Assembly: GCA_964502525.1 (NCBI GenBank)
Contig: CAZCXH010000232.1
Span: 1 to 5,338, forward strand
Reading direction: 5' to 3'
Origin: DATLYB01 sp964502525
Lineage (GTDB): Bacteria > Bacteroidota > Bacteroidia > Chitinophagales > CAIOSU01
DNA: 5,338 nt
The notes beneath the pieces were generated by a model. The model made no database searches. It saw only the letters and a list, made by a program, of their open reading frames with translations, and was not told the DNA's origin. Shown here in pieces: positions 1 through 5,314 of this stretch; the stretch's first letter is position 1, and each line of letters starts with the position of its first letter. The translations under genes and the position numbers were made by a program.

Positions 1-2092
1 TGATCGTGATTTGATTCGCGTCAACATACTCCACAACGCCATTTGCTTCCGCGTTGATCAGTATCCTCGAATCCTGCGCTACGAGTTTTTCAATACCTGT
101 TCCGACAATTGGCGACTCCGGCTGCAACAAGGGAACTGATTGGCGTTGCATGTTCGATCCCATGAGGGCGCGGTTGGCGTCATCGTGTTCAAGGAACGGA
201 ATAAGGGAGGCGGAAATACCCACGATTTGATTGGGCGCGACATCCATGTATTGGACGTCATCAGGATTCAATATCGGGAAGTCGCCTTCTTCGCGGCATT
301 TCACGCGGTCGTTTTTAAAACGTCCTTTGTCGTCAATGGGCGCATTTGACTGAGCTATGATCTTGTCATCTTCCTCCTCAGCGGAGAGATAAACGGGGTT
401 TTCCTCCACCTGCACTTTGCCTTTCAATACTTTTTTATACGGTGTTTCTATGAAGCCCATGCGGTTGATCTGCGCGTGGACGCACAGCGTTGAAATAAGT
501 CCGATGTTGGGACCTTCCGGTGTTTCAATCGTGCAGAGGCGGCCGTAGTGCGAGTAGTGAACGTCTCTCACTTCAAAGCCCGCTCTTTCTCTTGACAACC
601 CTCCGGGACCGAGCGCTGAAATCCTTCTCTTGTGCGTTATCTCGGCCAGCGGATTCGTTTGGTCGAGGAACTGCGAAAGTTGGCTGGTGCCGAAGAAGGA
701 ATTGATCACTGACGAAAGCGTGCGTGCGTTGATCAGGTCAATAGGAGTAAAGACTTCGTTGTCGCGCACATTCATCCTTTCACGGATGGTTCTTGCCATT
801 CTCGCCAGACCCACGCCAAATTGCGAATAAAGCTGTTCGCCCACCGTTCTCACGCGCCTGTTGCTGAGGTGGTCAATGTCGTCAATTTCGGCTTTACCGT
901 TGCAGAGCTGAACGAGATATTTCACGATTTCAATAATATCTTCCTTGCTTAACACGCGAACATCCATCGAGCTGTTCAGCTTGAGTTTCTTGTTAATCTT
1001 ATACCTGCCCACTTCACCGAGGTCGTAGCGCCTGTCGGAGAAGAAGAGCTTGTCAATGATGCCGCGCGCAGTTTCTTCATCCGGAGGATCAGTTCCTCTC
1101 AACTGGCGGTAGATATGCTGCACAGCTTCCAATTCGGAGTTGGATGTGTCTTTTTGCAGCGTGTTGTAAATGATGGAATAGTCACCGGAAACATCTTCAC
1201 GCTGCACGATCACCGAAGTGACGCCTGTTTCAAGAATCTTTTGGGTGTTCTTTTCATCAAGAACCGTGTCTCTTTCGAGAATCACTTCATTGCGCTCAAT
1301 AGATACAACTTCACCGGTGTCTTCATCCACAAAATCTTCTACCCAGCTTTTTAAAACCCTTGCAGCCAGCCTTCTTCCTTCCAGTTTTTTCAGATTCTTC
1401 TGGTTTACTTCAACTTCGTCCGCCAAGCCAAACAGTTCAAGGATGTCGCGGTCGTTGTCATAGCCGATTGCCCTCAGCAAAGTGGTAACGGGGAATTTCT
1501 TTTTACGGTCAATGTAGGAGTACATGACATTGTTAATGTCAGTGGCAAATTCCATCCATGCGCCTTTAAAGGGAATCACCCTTGCGGAATAAATCTTTGT
1601 GCCGTTGGGGTGGAAGCTTTGCCCGAAGAATACTCCCGGTGAGCGGTGCAGTTGTGAAACAACGATACGCTCGGCTCCATTGATGACAAACGTTCCTTTT
1701 GGCGTCATGTACGGGATGTTGCCGAGGAACACATCCTGAACGATGGTTTCAAAATCTTCATGCTCCGGGTCGTTGCATGAGAGGCGAAGCTTTGATTTCA
1801 GCGGAACGCTGTAGGTAAGCCCGCGGTCAATGCACTCTTCAATCGTATAGCGGGGCGGGTCAATGAAATAGTCGAGAAATTCGAGATTGAAAATATTCCT
1901 GGAGTCAGTTATGGGAAAATTCTCGGTAAAAACTTTGAACAAGCCTTCATCCTGCCTGTTTTCAGGAGTGGTGTCGAGCTGAAAGAAGTCTTTAAATGAT
2001 TTTACTTGTATGTCTAATAAGTCAGGGTATTCAATGTCTTTTGATATTTTGCCAAAGTTTATGCGTTCCAGATGAGATGGATTTTTGGTCAT
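1..2092 (-). CDS. rpoB: RNA polymerase beta subunit, N-terminal half (runs off the left edge)
   Basis: This encodes the beta subunit of RNA polymerase, which with beta-prime forms the catalytic core and the rifampicin pocket. The frame opens at ATG (2092-2090, MTKNPSHLERINFGKIS) and stays open to the window edge, giving 697 complete codons; family members are roughly 1270-1340 residues, so slightly over half is present. Visible landmarks are the N-terminal lobe and protrusion (SFKDFFQLDTTPENR, then VFLGNIPYMTPKGTFVINGAERIVVSQLHRSPG split over about residues 120-155), and the rifampicin region starting at residue 468 (GTSQLSQFLDQTNPLAEI, then THKRRISALGPGG). After it come RERAGFEVRDVH and the ETPEGPNIGL block near residue 523. 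Residues equivalent to E. coli D516, H526, R529 and S531 are intact; positions equivalent to N518 and S522 are Thr (479) and Ala (483). The start has no clear Shine-Dalgarno sequence. It lies 79 bp downstream of rplL, as in the usual operon. No frameshift was seen in the stretches I translated. Identification is certain. Confidence 0.98.
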   Translation of the reverse strand, partial: MTKNPSHLERINFGKISKDIEYPDLLDIQVKSFKDFFQLDTTPENRQDEGLFKVFTENFPITDSRNIFNLEFLDYFIDPPRYTIEECIDRGLTYSVPLKSKLRLSCNDPEHEDFETIVQDVFLGNIPYMTPKGTFVINGAERIVVSQLHRSPGVFFGQSFHPNGTKIYSARVIPFKGAWMEFATDINNVMYSYIDRKKKFPVTTLLRAIGYDNDRDILELFGLADEVEVNQKNLKKLEGRRLAARVLKSWVEDFVDEDTGEVVSIERNEVILERDTVLDEKNTQKILETGVTSVIVQREDVSGDYSIIYNTLQKDTSNSELEAVQHIYRQLRGTDPPDEETARGIIDKLFFSDRRYDLGEVGRYKINKKLKLNSSMDVRVLSKEDIIEIVKYLVQLCNGKAEIDDIDHLSNRRVRTVGEQLYSQFGVGLARMARTIRERMNVRDNEVFTPIDLINARTLSSVINSFFGTSQLSQFLDQTNPLAEITHKRRISALGPGGLSRERAGFEVRDVHYSHYGRLCTIETPEGPNIGLISTLCVHAQINRMGFIETPYKKVLKGKVQVEENPVYLSAEEEDDKIIAQSNAPIDDKGRFKNDRVKCREEGDFPILNPDDVQYMDVAPNQIVGISASLIPFLEHDDANRALMGSNMQRQSVPLLQPESPIVGTGIEKLVAQDSRILINAEANGVVEYVDANQITI

Positions 2093-2101
2093 GATGCAAT
2101 G

Positions 2102-2115
2102 AACATTTAAATGTT
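2102..2115. repeat. 14-bp perfect palindrome upstream of rpoB
   Basis: AACATTTAAATGTT is a perfect self-complementary sequence 10 bp upstream of the rpoB start codon and just downstream, in transcription direction, of the rplL-rpoB stem-loop. Perfect symmetry could suit a dimeric DNA-binding protein or a weak RNA hairpin that covers the initiation region. It is AT-rich, so chance is a real possibility. I recognise no known operator in it. Confidence 0.4.
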
Positions 2116-2117
2116 AT

Positions 2118-2145
2118 GAACAGGCATGGCACACCATGCCCGTTC
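2118..2145 (-). promoter_or_regulatory. Stem-loop between rplL and rpoB, possible processing or attenuation site
   Basis: An inverted repeat forms a perfect 7-bp stem, GGCATGG/CCATGCC (2123-2129 with 2134-2140), around a 4-nt loop. After a single A/C mismatch it is extended by GAAC/GTTC (2118-2121 with 2142-2145). On the minus strand it is not followed by a T-run, so it does not look like an intrinsic terminator for the operon. In E. coli the rplL-rpoB spacer carries an attenuator and an RNase III cut site, so a structured spacer here may do a similar job. That role is inference; the fold is seen. It could also be a copy of a dispersed palindromic repeat. Confidence 0.5.
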
Positions 2146-2171
2146 GAAAAATTTCAACAAACAACGAAGTC

Positions 2172-2555
2172 TTACTTCACTTCAACTTCGGCTCCGGCTT
2201 CAGTCAGCTTGGCTTTCAGCGAATCTGCTTCTTCCTTTGAAACGCCTTCCTTCACCGGCTTGGGCGCGCCATCCACGAGGTCTTTTGCTTCCTTCAGCCC
2301 TAGACCTGTGAGTTCCTTCACGATTTTCACCACATTCAGCTTCTGACCGCCAGCGGCTTTCAGAATAACATCAAAAGTCGTTTTTGCTTCAGCCGCGGGA
2401 GCACCGCCACCGGCTGCACCGCCACCAGCAACAACAACAGCACCTGCCGCTGCCGGCTCAATGCCATATTCATCCTTCAGGATTTTTGCCAGGTCGTTGA
2501 CTTCCTTCACCGTCAGTCCTACCAATTGTTCTGCAAACACTTTTAAATCAGCCAT
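2172..2555 (-). CDS. rplL: 50S ribosomal protein L7/L12 (bL12)
   Basis: This is the multi-copy stalk protein of the large subunit that recruits and stimulates translation factors (EF-Tu, EF-G, IF2, RF3). The 127-residue product is of normal length. It has an N-terminal dimerisation helix pair that docks on L10 (about 1-32), a flexible Ala/Gly-rich hinge (about 34-57, AAAGAVVVAGGGAAGGGAPA) and the globular factor-binding domain (58-127). That domain holds the family signature KIVKELTGLGLKEAKDLVDG at 77-96 and ends in AGAEVEVK. It starts 46 bp downstream of rplJ and precedes rpoB by 79 bp. The leader before ATG is A/T-rich (TTAAAACTTTGAAAC) with no Shine-Dalgarno sequence, so its high yield, expected because several L12 copies sit on each ribosome, must rest on other initiation signals. 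Identification is certain. Confidence 0.98.
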   Translation of the reverse strand: MADLKVFAEQLVGLTVKEVNDLAKILKDEYGIEPAAAGAVVVAGGGAAGGGAPAAEAKTTFDVILKAAGGQKLNVVKIVKELTGLGLKEAKDLVDGAPKPVKEGVSKEEADSLKAKLTEAGAEVEVK

Positions 2556-2601
2556 GTTTCAAAGTTTTAAAGGGTTTTTATAATTTATAATGAACAAAGA
2601 A

Positions 2602-3126
2602 TTATTTTTTCTCTTCCCTCTCCGAGATCGTTTTTACTATGCCCGCCAGTTTGTTTTTGCCGCTCAGCAAAGCGCCCAGAACGTTTTTCATCGGTGACTG
2701 CAGCAAACCAACAATTTCGCCAATCAACTCGTTTTTCGATTTGAGGTTGGCAAGGGTATCAATCTGGTCATCTCCAACATAGACGGATGTGTCAATGTAA
2801 GCTGCCTTCAACAACGGTATGCTTTTATCTTTTCTGAATTTCTTAATAACCTTCGCGGGAGCGTTGGCTGTTTCCGCAAAGAGCAGGGAAGACTGCCCCT
2901 TCAATGCAACTTCCAGTTCATCCTGCTTGCCCAACACCTCAAGAGCCTTGTAGATGAGCGTGTTTTTTGCCACGCGCATCTCAATGCCATTTTCATAGCA
3001 AAGCCTGCGCAATTGGGTTATCTCCTGCACCGTCAGACCTTCCGTATTCGCAACATAAAAGTTGGTGGCGCGGGAAAATCTTTCCTTCAGCTCTTCGATA
3101 TTTTTTGTTTTTTCTTCCTTGTTCAT
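2602..3126 (-). CDS. rplJ: 50S ribosomal protein L10 (uL10)
   Basis: L10 is the base of the L7/L12 stalk: its N-terminal domain binds 23S rRNA together with L11, and its C-terminal helix carries the L12 dimers. The product is 174 residues, slightly longer than the about 165 of E. coli. Visible family features are the N-terminal region (FYVANTEGLTVQEITQLRRL, 23-42), the conserved RVAKNTL at 51-57, and KGQSSLLFAE at 77-86. The tail (about 134-174), rich in Leu and Lys and ending in ISEREEKK, matches the L12-binding helix plus a short charged extension. The ATG lies 11 bp after rplA, too close for a separate leader, so translation probably follows on from rplA. In other bacteria L10 (with L12) represses its own mRNA; no separate leader for this is seen here. 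Identification is certain. Confidence 0.97.
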   Translation of the reverse strand: MNKEEKTKNIEELKERFSRATNFYVANTEGLTVQEITQLRRLCYENGIEMRVAKNTLIYKALEVLGKQDELEVALKGQSSLLFAETANAPAKVIKKFRKDKSIPLLKAAYIDTSVYVGDDQIDTLANLKSKNELIGEIVGLLQSPMKNVLGALLSGKNKLAGIVKTISEREEKK

Positions 3127-3137
3127 CTCAATCGTTT

Positions 3138-3830
3138 TTATATCCCAAATGCCCTGGTATCAATTTTAATTCCCGGTGTCATTGTGCTCGAAATGAACAC
3201 GCTTTTGAAAAAGTGACCTTTTGCAGATGATGGTCTCATTCTTGCGATGGTATGCACCAACTCTTTAGCATTGTCCGAAATCTGCTGGGCCGTAAATGAG
3301 CCTTTGCCTACGGAGGAATGAATGATTCCCTGCTTATCAACTTTGAAGGCGATTTTTCCGCGCTTCACTTCTTTAACTGTTTCTCCCACATTTGCCGTTA
3401 CCGTCCCTGACTTGGGATTCGGCATCAGGTTTCTTGGTCCGAGAATTCTACCAAGCTTGGCAATTTTAGGCATCACGTCAGGCGTGGCGATGATGACATC
3501 AACATCGAGCCAGCCACCGGATATTTTATCTGAATATTCGTTCAATCCGACAAAGTCTGCGCCTGCTGCTTTGGCATCGGCTTCCTGGTCGGGATTGCAG
3601 AGCACAAGCACCCTTTTGGTTTTGCCGGTGCCATGCGGCAATGTGACGGTTCCGCGAATGGACTGATCGGCTTTGGTCGGATCAATACCCAACCTGATGT
3701 GCACATCAACCGATGGGTCGAATTTCGTGTGGATGAGTTCCTTCAGCAATGCAGCGGCTTCTTCAAAAGAATAATGCTTTGTCCTGTCCACCTTGCCCTC
3801 TATGCGCTTTTTATATTTCGTGAGTTGCAC
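3138..3830 (-). CDS. rplA: 50S ribosomal protein L1 (uL1), GTG start
   Basis: L1 forms the mobile stalk at the ribosomal E site that helps release deacylated tRNA; in many bacteria it also represses the rplK-rplA mRNA. The 230-residue product is of normal family length. Conserved blocks are KHYSFEEAAALLKEL (19-33), the loop LPHGTGK (64-70), LGPRNLMPNPKSGTV (130-144) and the C-terminal TMTPGIKID (217-225 region). The start codon is GTG at 3830-3828: an in-frame TAA lies 15 bp upstream and no ATG fits the N-terminal alignment, so GTG is well supported. A weaker start is compatible with translation tied to the upstream gene rplK, 27 bp away. Identification is certain; the start is highly likely. 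Confidence 0.97.
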   Translation of the reverse strand: MQLTKYKKRIEGKVDRTKHYSFEEAAALLKELIHTKFDPSVDVHIRLGIDPTKADQSIRGTVTLPHGTGKTKRVLVLCNPDQEADAKAAGADFVGLNEYSDKISGGWLDVDVIIATPDVMPKIAKLGRILGPRNLMPNPKSGTVTANVGETVKEVKRGKIAFKVDKQGIIHSSVGKGSFTAQQISDNAKELVHTIARMRPSSAKGHFFKSVFISSTMTPGIKIDTRAFGI

Positions 3831-3857
3831 TTTTCGTGTTTTTTACTGCTGTCTTAA

Positions 3858-4304
3858 TTAATTATTGTCCCATGGAGCTTTTCCTGAAACGGTGATGCCG
3901 AGGCTCCTTGCCGTTCCCGCAATCATCTTCATCGCTGATTCAATTTTGAATGCATTCAGGTCCGGCATTTTTTCCTGGGCGATAGCTTTAACCTGATCCC
4001 AGGTGACATTGCCGACTTTGTTGCGATTGGACTCCCCGGAACCCTTCTGCACTTTGGCGGCTTCCATGAGTAAAATCGCTGCCGGAGGAGTTTTTACCAC
4101 AAAATCGAACGACTTGTCATTATAAACGGTAATCACCACTGGCAAAACCTTGCCCTGCTTATCTTGCGTACGTGCGTTAAACTGCTTGCAAAACTCCATG
4201 ATGTTGACACCCTTGGAACCAAGGGCAGGCCCAACGGGAGGAGCAGGGTTGGCTTGCCCGCCTTTAATCTGTAATTTGATGAATCCGTCAGCTACCTTAG
4301 CCAT
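3858..4304 (-). CDS. rplK: 50S ribosomal protein L11 (uL11)
   Basis: L11 binds the GTPase-associated region of 23S rRNA at the base of the factor-binding stalk, and in other bacteria it is needed for RelA sensing of uncharged tRNA. The 148-residue product is a few residues longer than E. coli L11 (142), with the extension at the C-terminus (KAPWDNN). The N-terminal domain (1-72) has the proline-rich helix NPAPPVGPALGSKGVNIMEF at 19-38, where thiostrepton-class antibiotics act; the prolines at 20, 22 and 23 are intact. The hinge KTPPAA (71-76) leads to the RNA-binding domain (to about 143) with GNVTWDQVKAIAQEK (98-112) and AGTARSLGITV (129-139). ATG follows the nusG stop after only 3 bases (TAA GCA ATG), so it is translationally coupled. 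Identification is certain. Confidence 0.98.
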   Translation of the reverse strand: MAKVADGFIKLQIKGGQANPAPPVGPALGSKGVNIMEFCKQFNARTQDKQGKVLPVVITVYNDKSFDFVVKTPPAAILLMEAAKVQKGSGESNRNKVGNVTWDQVKAIAQEKMPDLNAFKIESAMKMIAGTARSLGITVSGKAPWDNN

Positions 4305-4307
4305 TGC

Positions 4308-4892
4308 TTATGATATTTTTTCTACCTGCATGAAATTGAGTTCCACTGGTGTCCTTCTCCCGAAAATCTTCACCACCACCTTCAGTTTTTTCTTTTCTTC
4401 ATTGATCTCCTCAACCGTTCCGAGGAAATCATTGAAAGGTCCGTCAATGATTTTCACCGTTTCGTCAATGATGAACGGTTCATTGATGCTTTCGCCAGCC
4501 TCCTGCATTTCGTCCACCTTGCCGAGAATCCTGTTCACTTCTGTTTTTCTGAGAGCCACCGGCTTATTCTTCTCAATAAAGTGAAGAACGCCCGTAATGC
4601 CTTGAATCCTCTGAATCATATCAGCATTCATTCCCTTTTTCGTCACCTCAACCAAAACATACCCCGGGAAAAAATTTCTCTCCTTGATCACTTTCTTGCC
4701 TTTCTGAATCTTATAAATCTTTTCCGTTGGAACCAGCACCTGTTTTATGATGTGAGTCCATCCTGAACGTTTTACTTCATTCTCGACATACTCGCGCACT
4801 TTTCTCTCTTTGCCGCTGATCACTTTCAGCGCAAACCACTGTGTCTCCGTTGCAGTCTGCGTTCCTACAGGTGTTGTTGTCGCTTCGCTCAT
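4308..4892 (-). CDS. nusG: Transcription termination/antitermination factor NusG
   Basis: NusG binds the clamp of RNA polymerase through its N-terminal NGN domain. Its C-terminal KOW domain contacts either ribosomal protein S10 (coupling) or Rho (termination). The product has 194 residues. An unstructured Thr-rich leader of about 17 residues (MSEATTTPVGTQTATET) precedes the NGN domain (about 18-115), which starts QWFALKVISGKERKV and holds the conserved NFFPGYVLVE at 73-82. The KOW domain (about 141-192) begins IIDETVKIIDGPFNDFLGTV and ends VELNFMQVEKI. The linker between them (about 116-140) is charged. There is no insertion domain, so this is the housekeeping copy and not a specialised NusG paralogue such as LoaP or UpxY. 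It starts 3 bp after secE (TAA GGA ATG), with the only Shine-Dalgarno-like bases of the operon overlapping the secE stop. Confidence 0.97.
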   Translation of the reverse strand: MSEATTTPVGTQTATETQWFALKVISGKERKVREYVENEVKRSGWTHIIKQVLVPTEKIYKIQKGKKVIKERNFFPGYVLVEVTKKGMNADMIQRIQGITGVLHFIEKNKPVALRKTEVNRILGKVDEMQEAGESINEPFIIDETVKIIDGPFNDFLGTVEEINEEKKKLKVVVKIFGRRTPVELNFMQVEKIS

Positions 4893-4895
4893 TCC

Positions 4896-5093
4896 TTACC
4901 CTATAATTGCTTTATAAATAAATTTCAATACCGTGTTGGAAAGCTGGTCCATTCCCAATACCACCAAAGCAATCATCAGTGATGCGATCAGCACCACCAC
5001 TGCGCTACTCTGCAATTCATCCCAGGTAGGCCAGCTCACTTTGTGGAGCAATTCTTCGTATGCTTCCTTAATGTAGAGGGTTAACCTGTTCAT
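4896..5093 (-). CDS. secE: Preprotein translocase subunit SecE
   Basis: SecE is the clamp subunit of the SecYEG protein-conducting channel in the inner membrane. The 65-residue product is the short single-span form, unlike the three-span E. coli protein. It has an amphipathic N-terminal helix (about 3-18, TLYIKEAYEELLHKVS), the family signature KVSWPTWDEL at 18-27, and one membrane segment at about 30-48 (SAVVVLIASLMIALVVLGM). A short C-terminal tail ends in FIYKAIIG. It is the first protein gene of the operon in this window and lies 191 bp from the predicted tRNA-Trp 3' end. No promoter of the Bacteroidota type (TAnnTTTG) was found in the 5094-5187 leader, so it is likely transcribed from upstream of the tRNA. 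Identification is very secure. Confidence 0.96.
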   Translation of the reverse strand: MNRLTLYIKEAYEELLHKVSWPTWDELQSSAVVVLIASLMIALVVLGMDQLSNTVLKFIYKAIIG

Positions 5094-5187
5094 TTAGCTA
5101 TTGGTTTTTTGATGGTTTTCAACTTGCCAATAATCTTCGATCTCCAACTTTGTCGCTCCACTTGCATTTCTGCATGTCTCCAATCAG
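5094..5187 (-). other. secE leader, no gene
   Basis: This stretch separates the tRNA-like element from the secE start. It holds the 3' flank of the repeat, including the GAAA-loop mini-hairpin at 5163-5174, and then about 60 bp of AT-rich unique sequence. There is no Shine-Dalgarno motif before the secE ATG, no clear promoter and no terminator. It is best seen as the spacer that remains between the processed tRNA and the secE message. Confidence 0.6.
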
Positions 5188-5217
5188 CACGGGTGGAGAG
5201 GGTCGAACTCCCAACCT
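5153..5217 (-). repeat. 65-bp direct repeat, copy nearer to secE
   Basis: Bases 5153-5217 match 5250-5314 at a fixed offset of 97 bp with a single difference (G at 5176, A at 5273). The unit spans the tRNA variable region, T-arm and acceptor 3' strand. It also includes about 35 bp of tRNA 3' flank, with a small TGCA-GAAA-TGCA hairpin (GNRA-type loop on the minus strand). Near-identity of the non-tRNA flank shows that it arose by recent duplication or is held by conversion. Confidence 0.9.
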
Positions 5218-5244
5218 CTCCGGTTGTGACACCGGAGTGCTCTG
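5188..5244 (-). pseudogene. tRNA-Trp-like 3' fragment with an altered anticodon hairpin
   Basis: This element copies the 3' half of the neighbouring tRNA-Trp: D-stem strand GAGC, variable AGGTT, T-stem GGGAG/CTCTC with loop TTCGACC, acceptor strand CACCCGT and a G at the discriminator position. The anticodon arm differs. CTCCGGT/ACCGGAG (5218-5237) forms a 7-bp stem with a 6-nt GTCACA loop, instead of 5 bp plus 7 nt. Neither an acceptor 5' strand (ACGGGTG) nor a GCTC D-stem partner is found upstream of it. It therefore cannot be a working tRNA as I read it. It may be a degraded duplicate, or a tRNA-mimic RNA element in the secE leader. The hairpin stays perfectly paired although it was changed on both sides, which argues mildly against simple decay. 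Confidence 0.65.
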
Positions 5245-5249
5245 CACTT

Positions 5250-5314
5250 TCGCTCCACTTGCATTTCTGCATATCTCCAATCAGCACGGGTGGAGAGGGT
5301 CGAACTCCCAACCT
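5250..5314 (-). repeat. 65-bp direct repeat, copy within tRNA-Trp and its 3' flank
   Basis: This is the second copy of the 65-bp unit. Here the tRNA part belongs to the plausible tRNA-Trp. Both copies are followed on the plus strand by different hairpin arms, and then again by the shared TGCTCTG (5238-5244 and 5332-5338). The duplicated block is therefore longer than 65 bp and is interrupted only by the anticodon hairpin. Whether it continues beyond 5338 cannot be seen. Confidence 0.9.

Noticed and set aside
140..1463. Several plus-strand open frames opposite rpoB
   Set aside because: They are antisense shadows of a strongly conserved coding sequence, short, overlapping one another, and without recognisable domains.
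2093..2171. Intrinsic terminator between rplL and rpoB
   Set aside because: A stem-loop exists, but its downstream side on the minus strand is ATAACATTT and not a T-run, and rpoB must be transcribed through it.
2556..2601. Possible internal promoter between rplJ and rplL
   Set aside because: The spacer is AT-rich, but no TAnnTTTG element with a properly spaced upstream TTG is found; AACTTTG near the start is only a partial match.
2116..4766. Plus-strand open frames opposite rplL, rplJ, rplA, rplK and nusG, up to 144 residues
   Set aside because: All lie antisense to certain ribosomal protein or nusG genes and mirror their codon pattern. None resembles a known protein.
5188..5244. Second functional tRNA with anticodon GTC (Asp), CAC (Val) or TCA (opal suppressor)
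   Set aside because: Each reading breaks the anticodon stem or gives a 6- or 8-nt loop, and no 5' acceptor strand or D-stem partner is found upstream.
5090..5311. A 73-residue minus-strand open frame that ends in an ATGA overlap with secE
   Set aside because: It runs through tRNA-Trp and its duplicate, its start lies inside the tRNA, and its composition is translated T-arm plus spacer. The overlap with secE is most likely chance, so it is not called as a gene.
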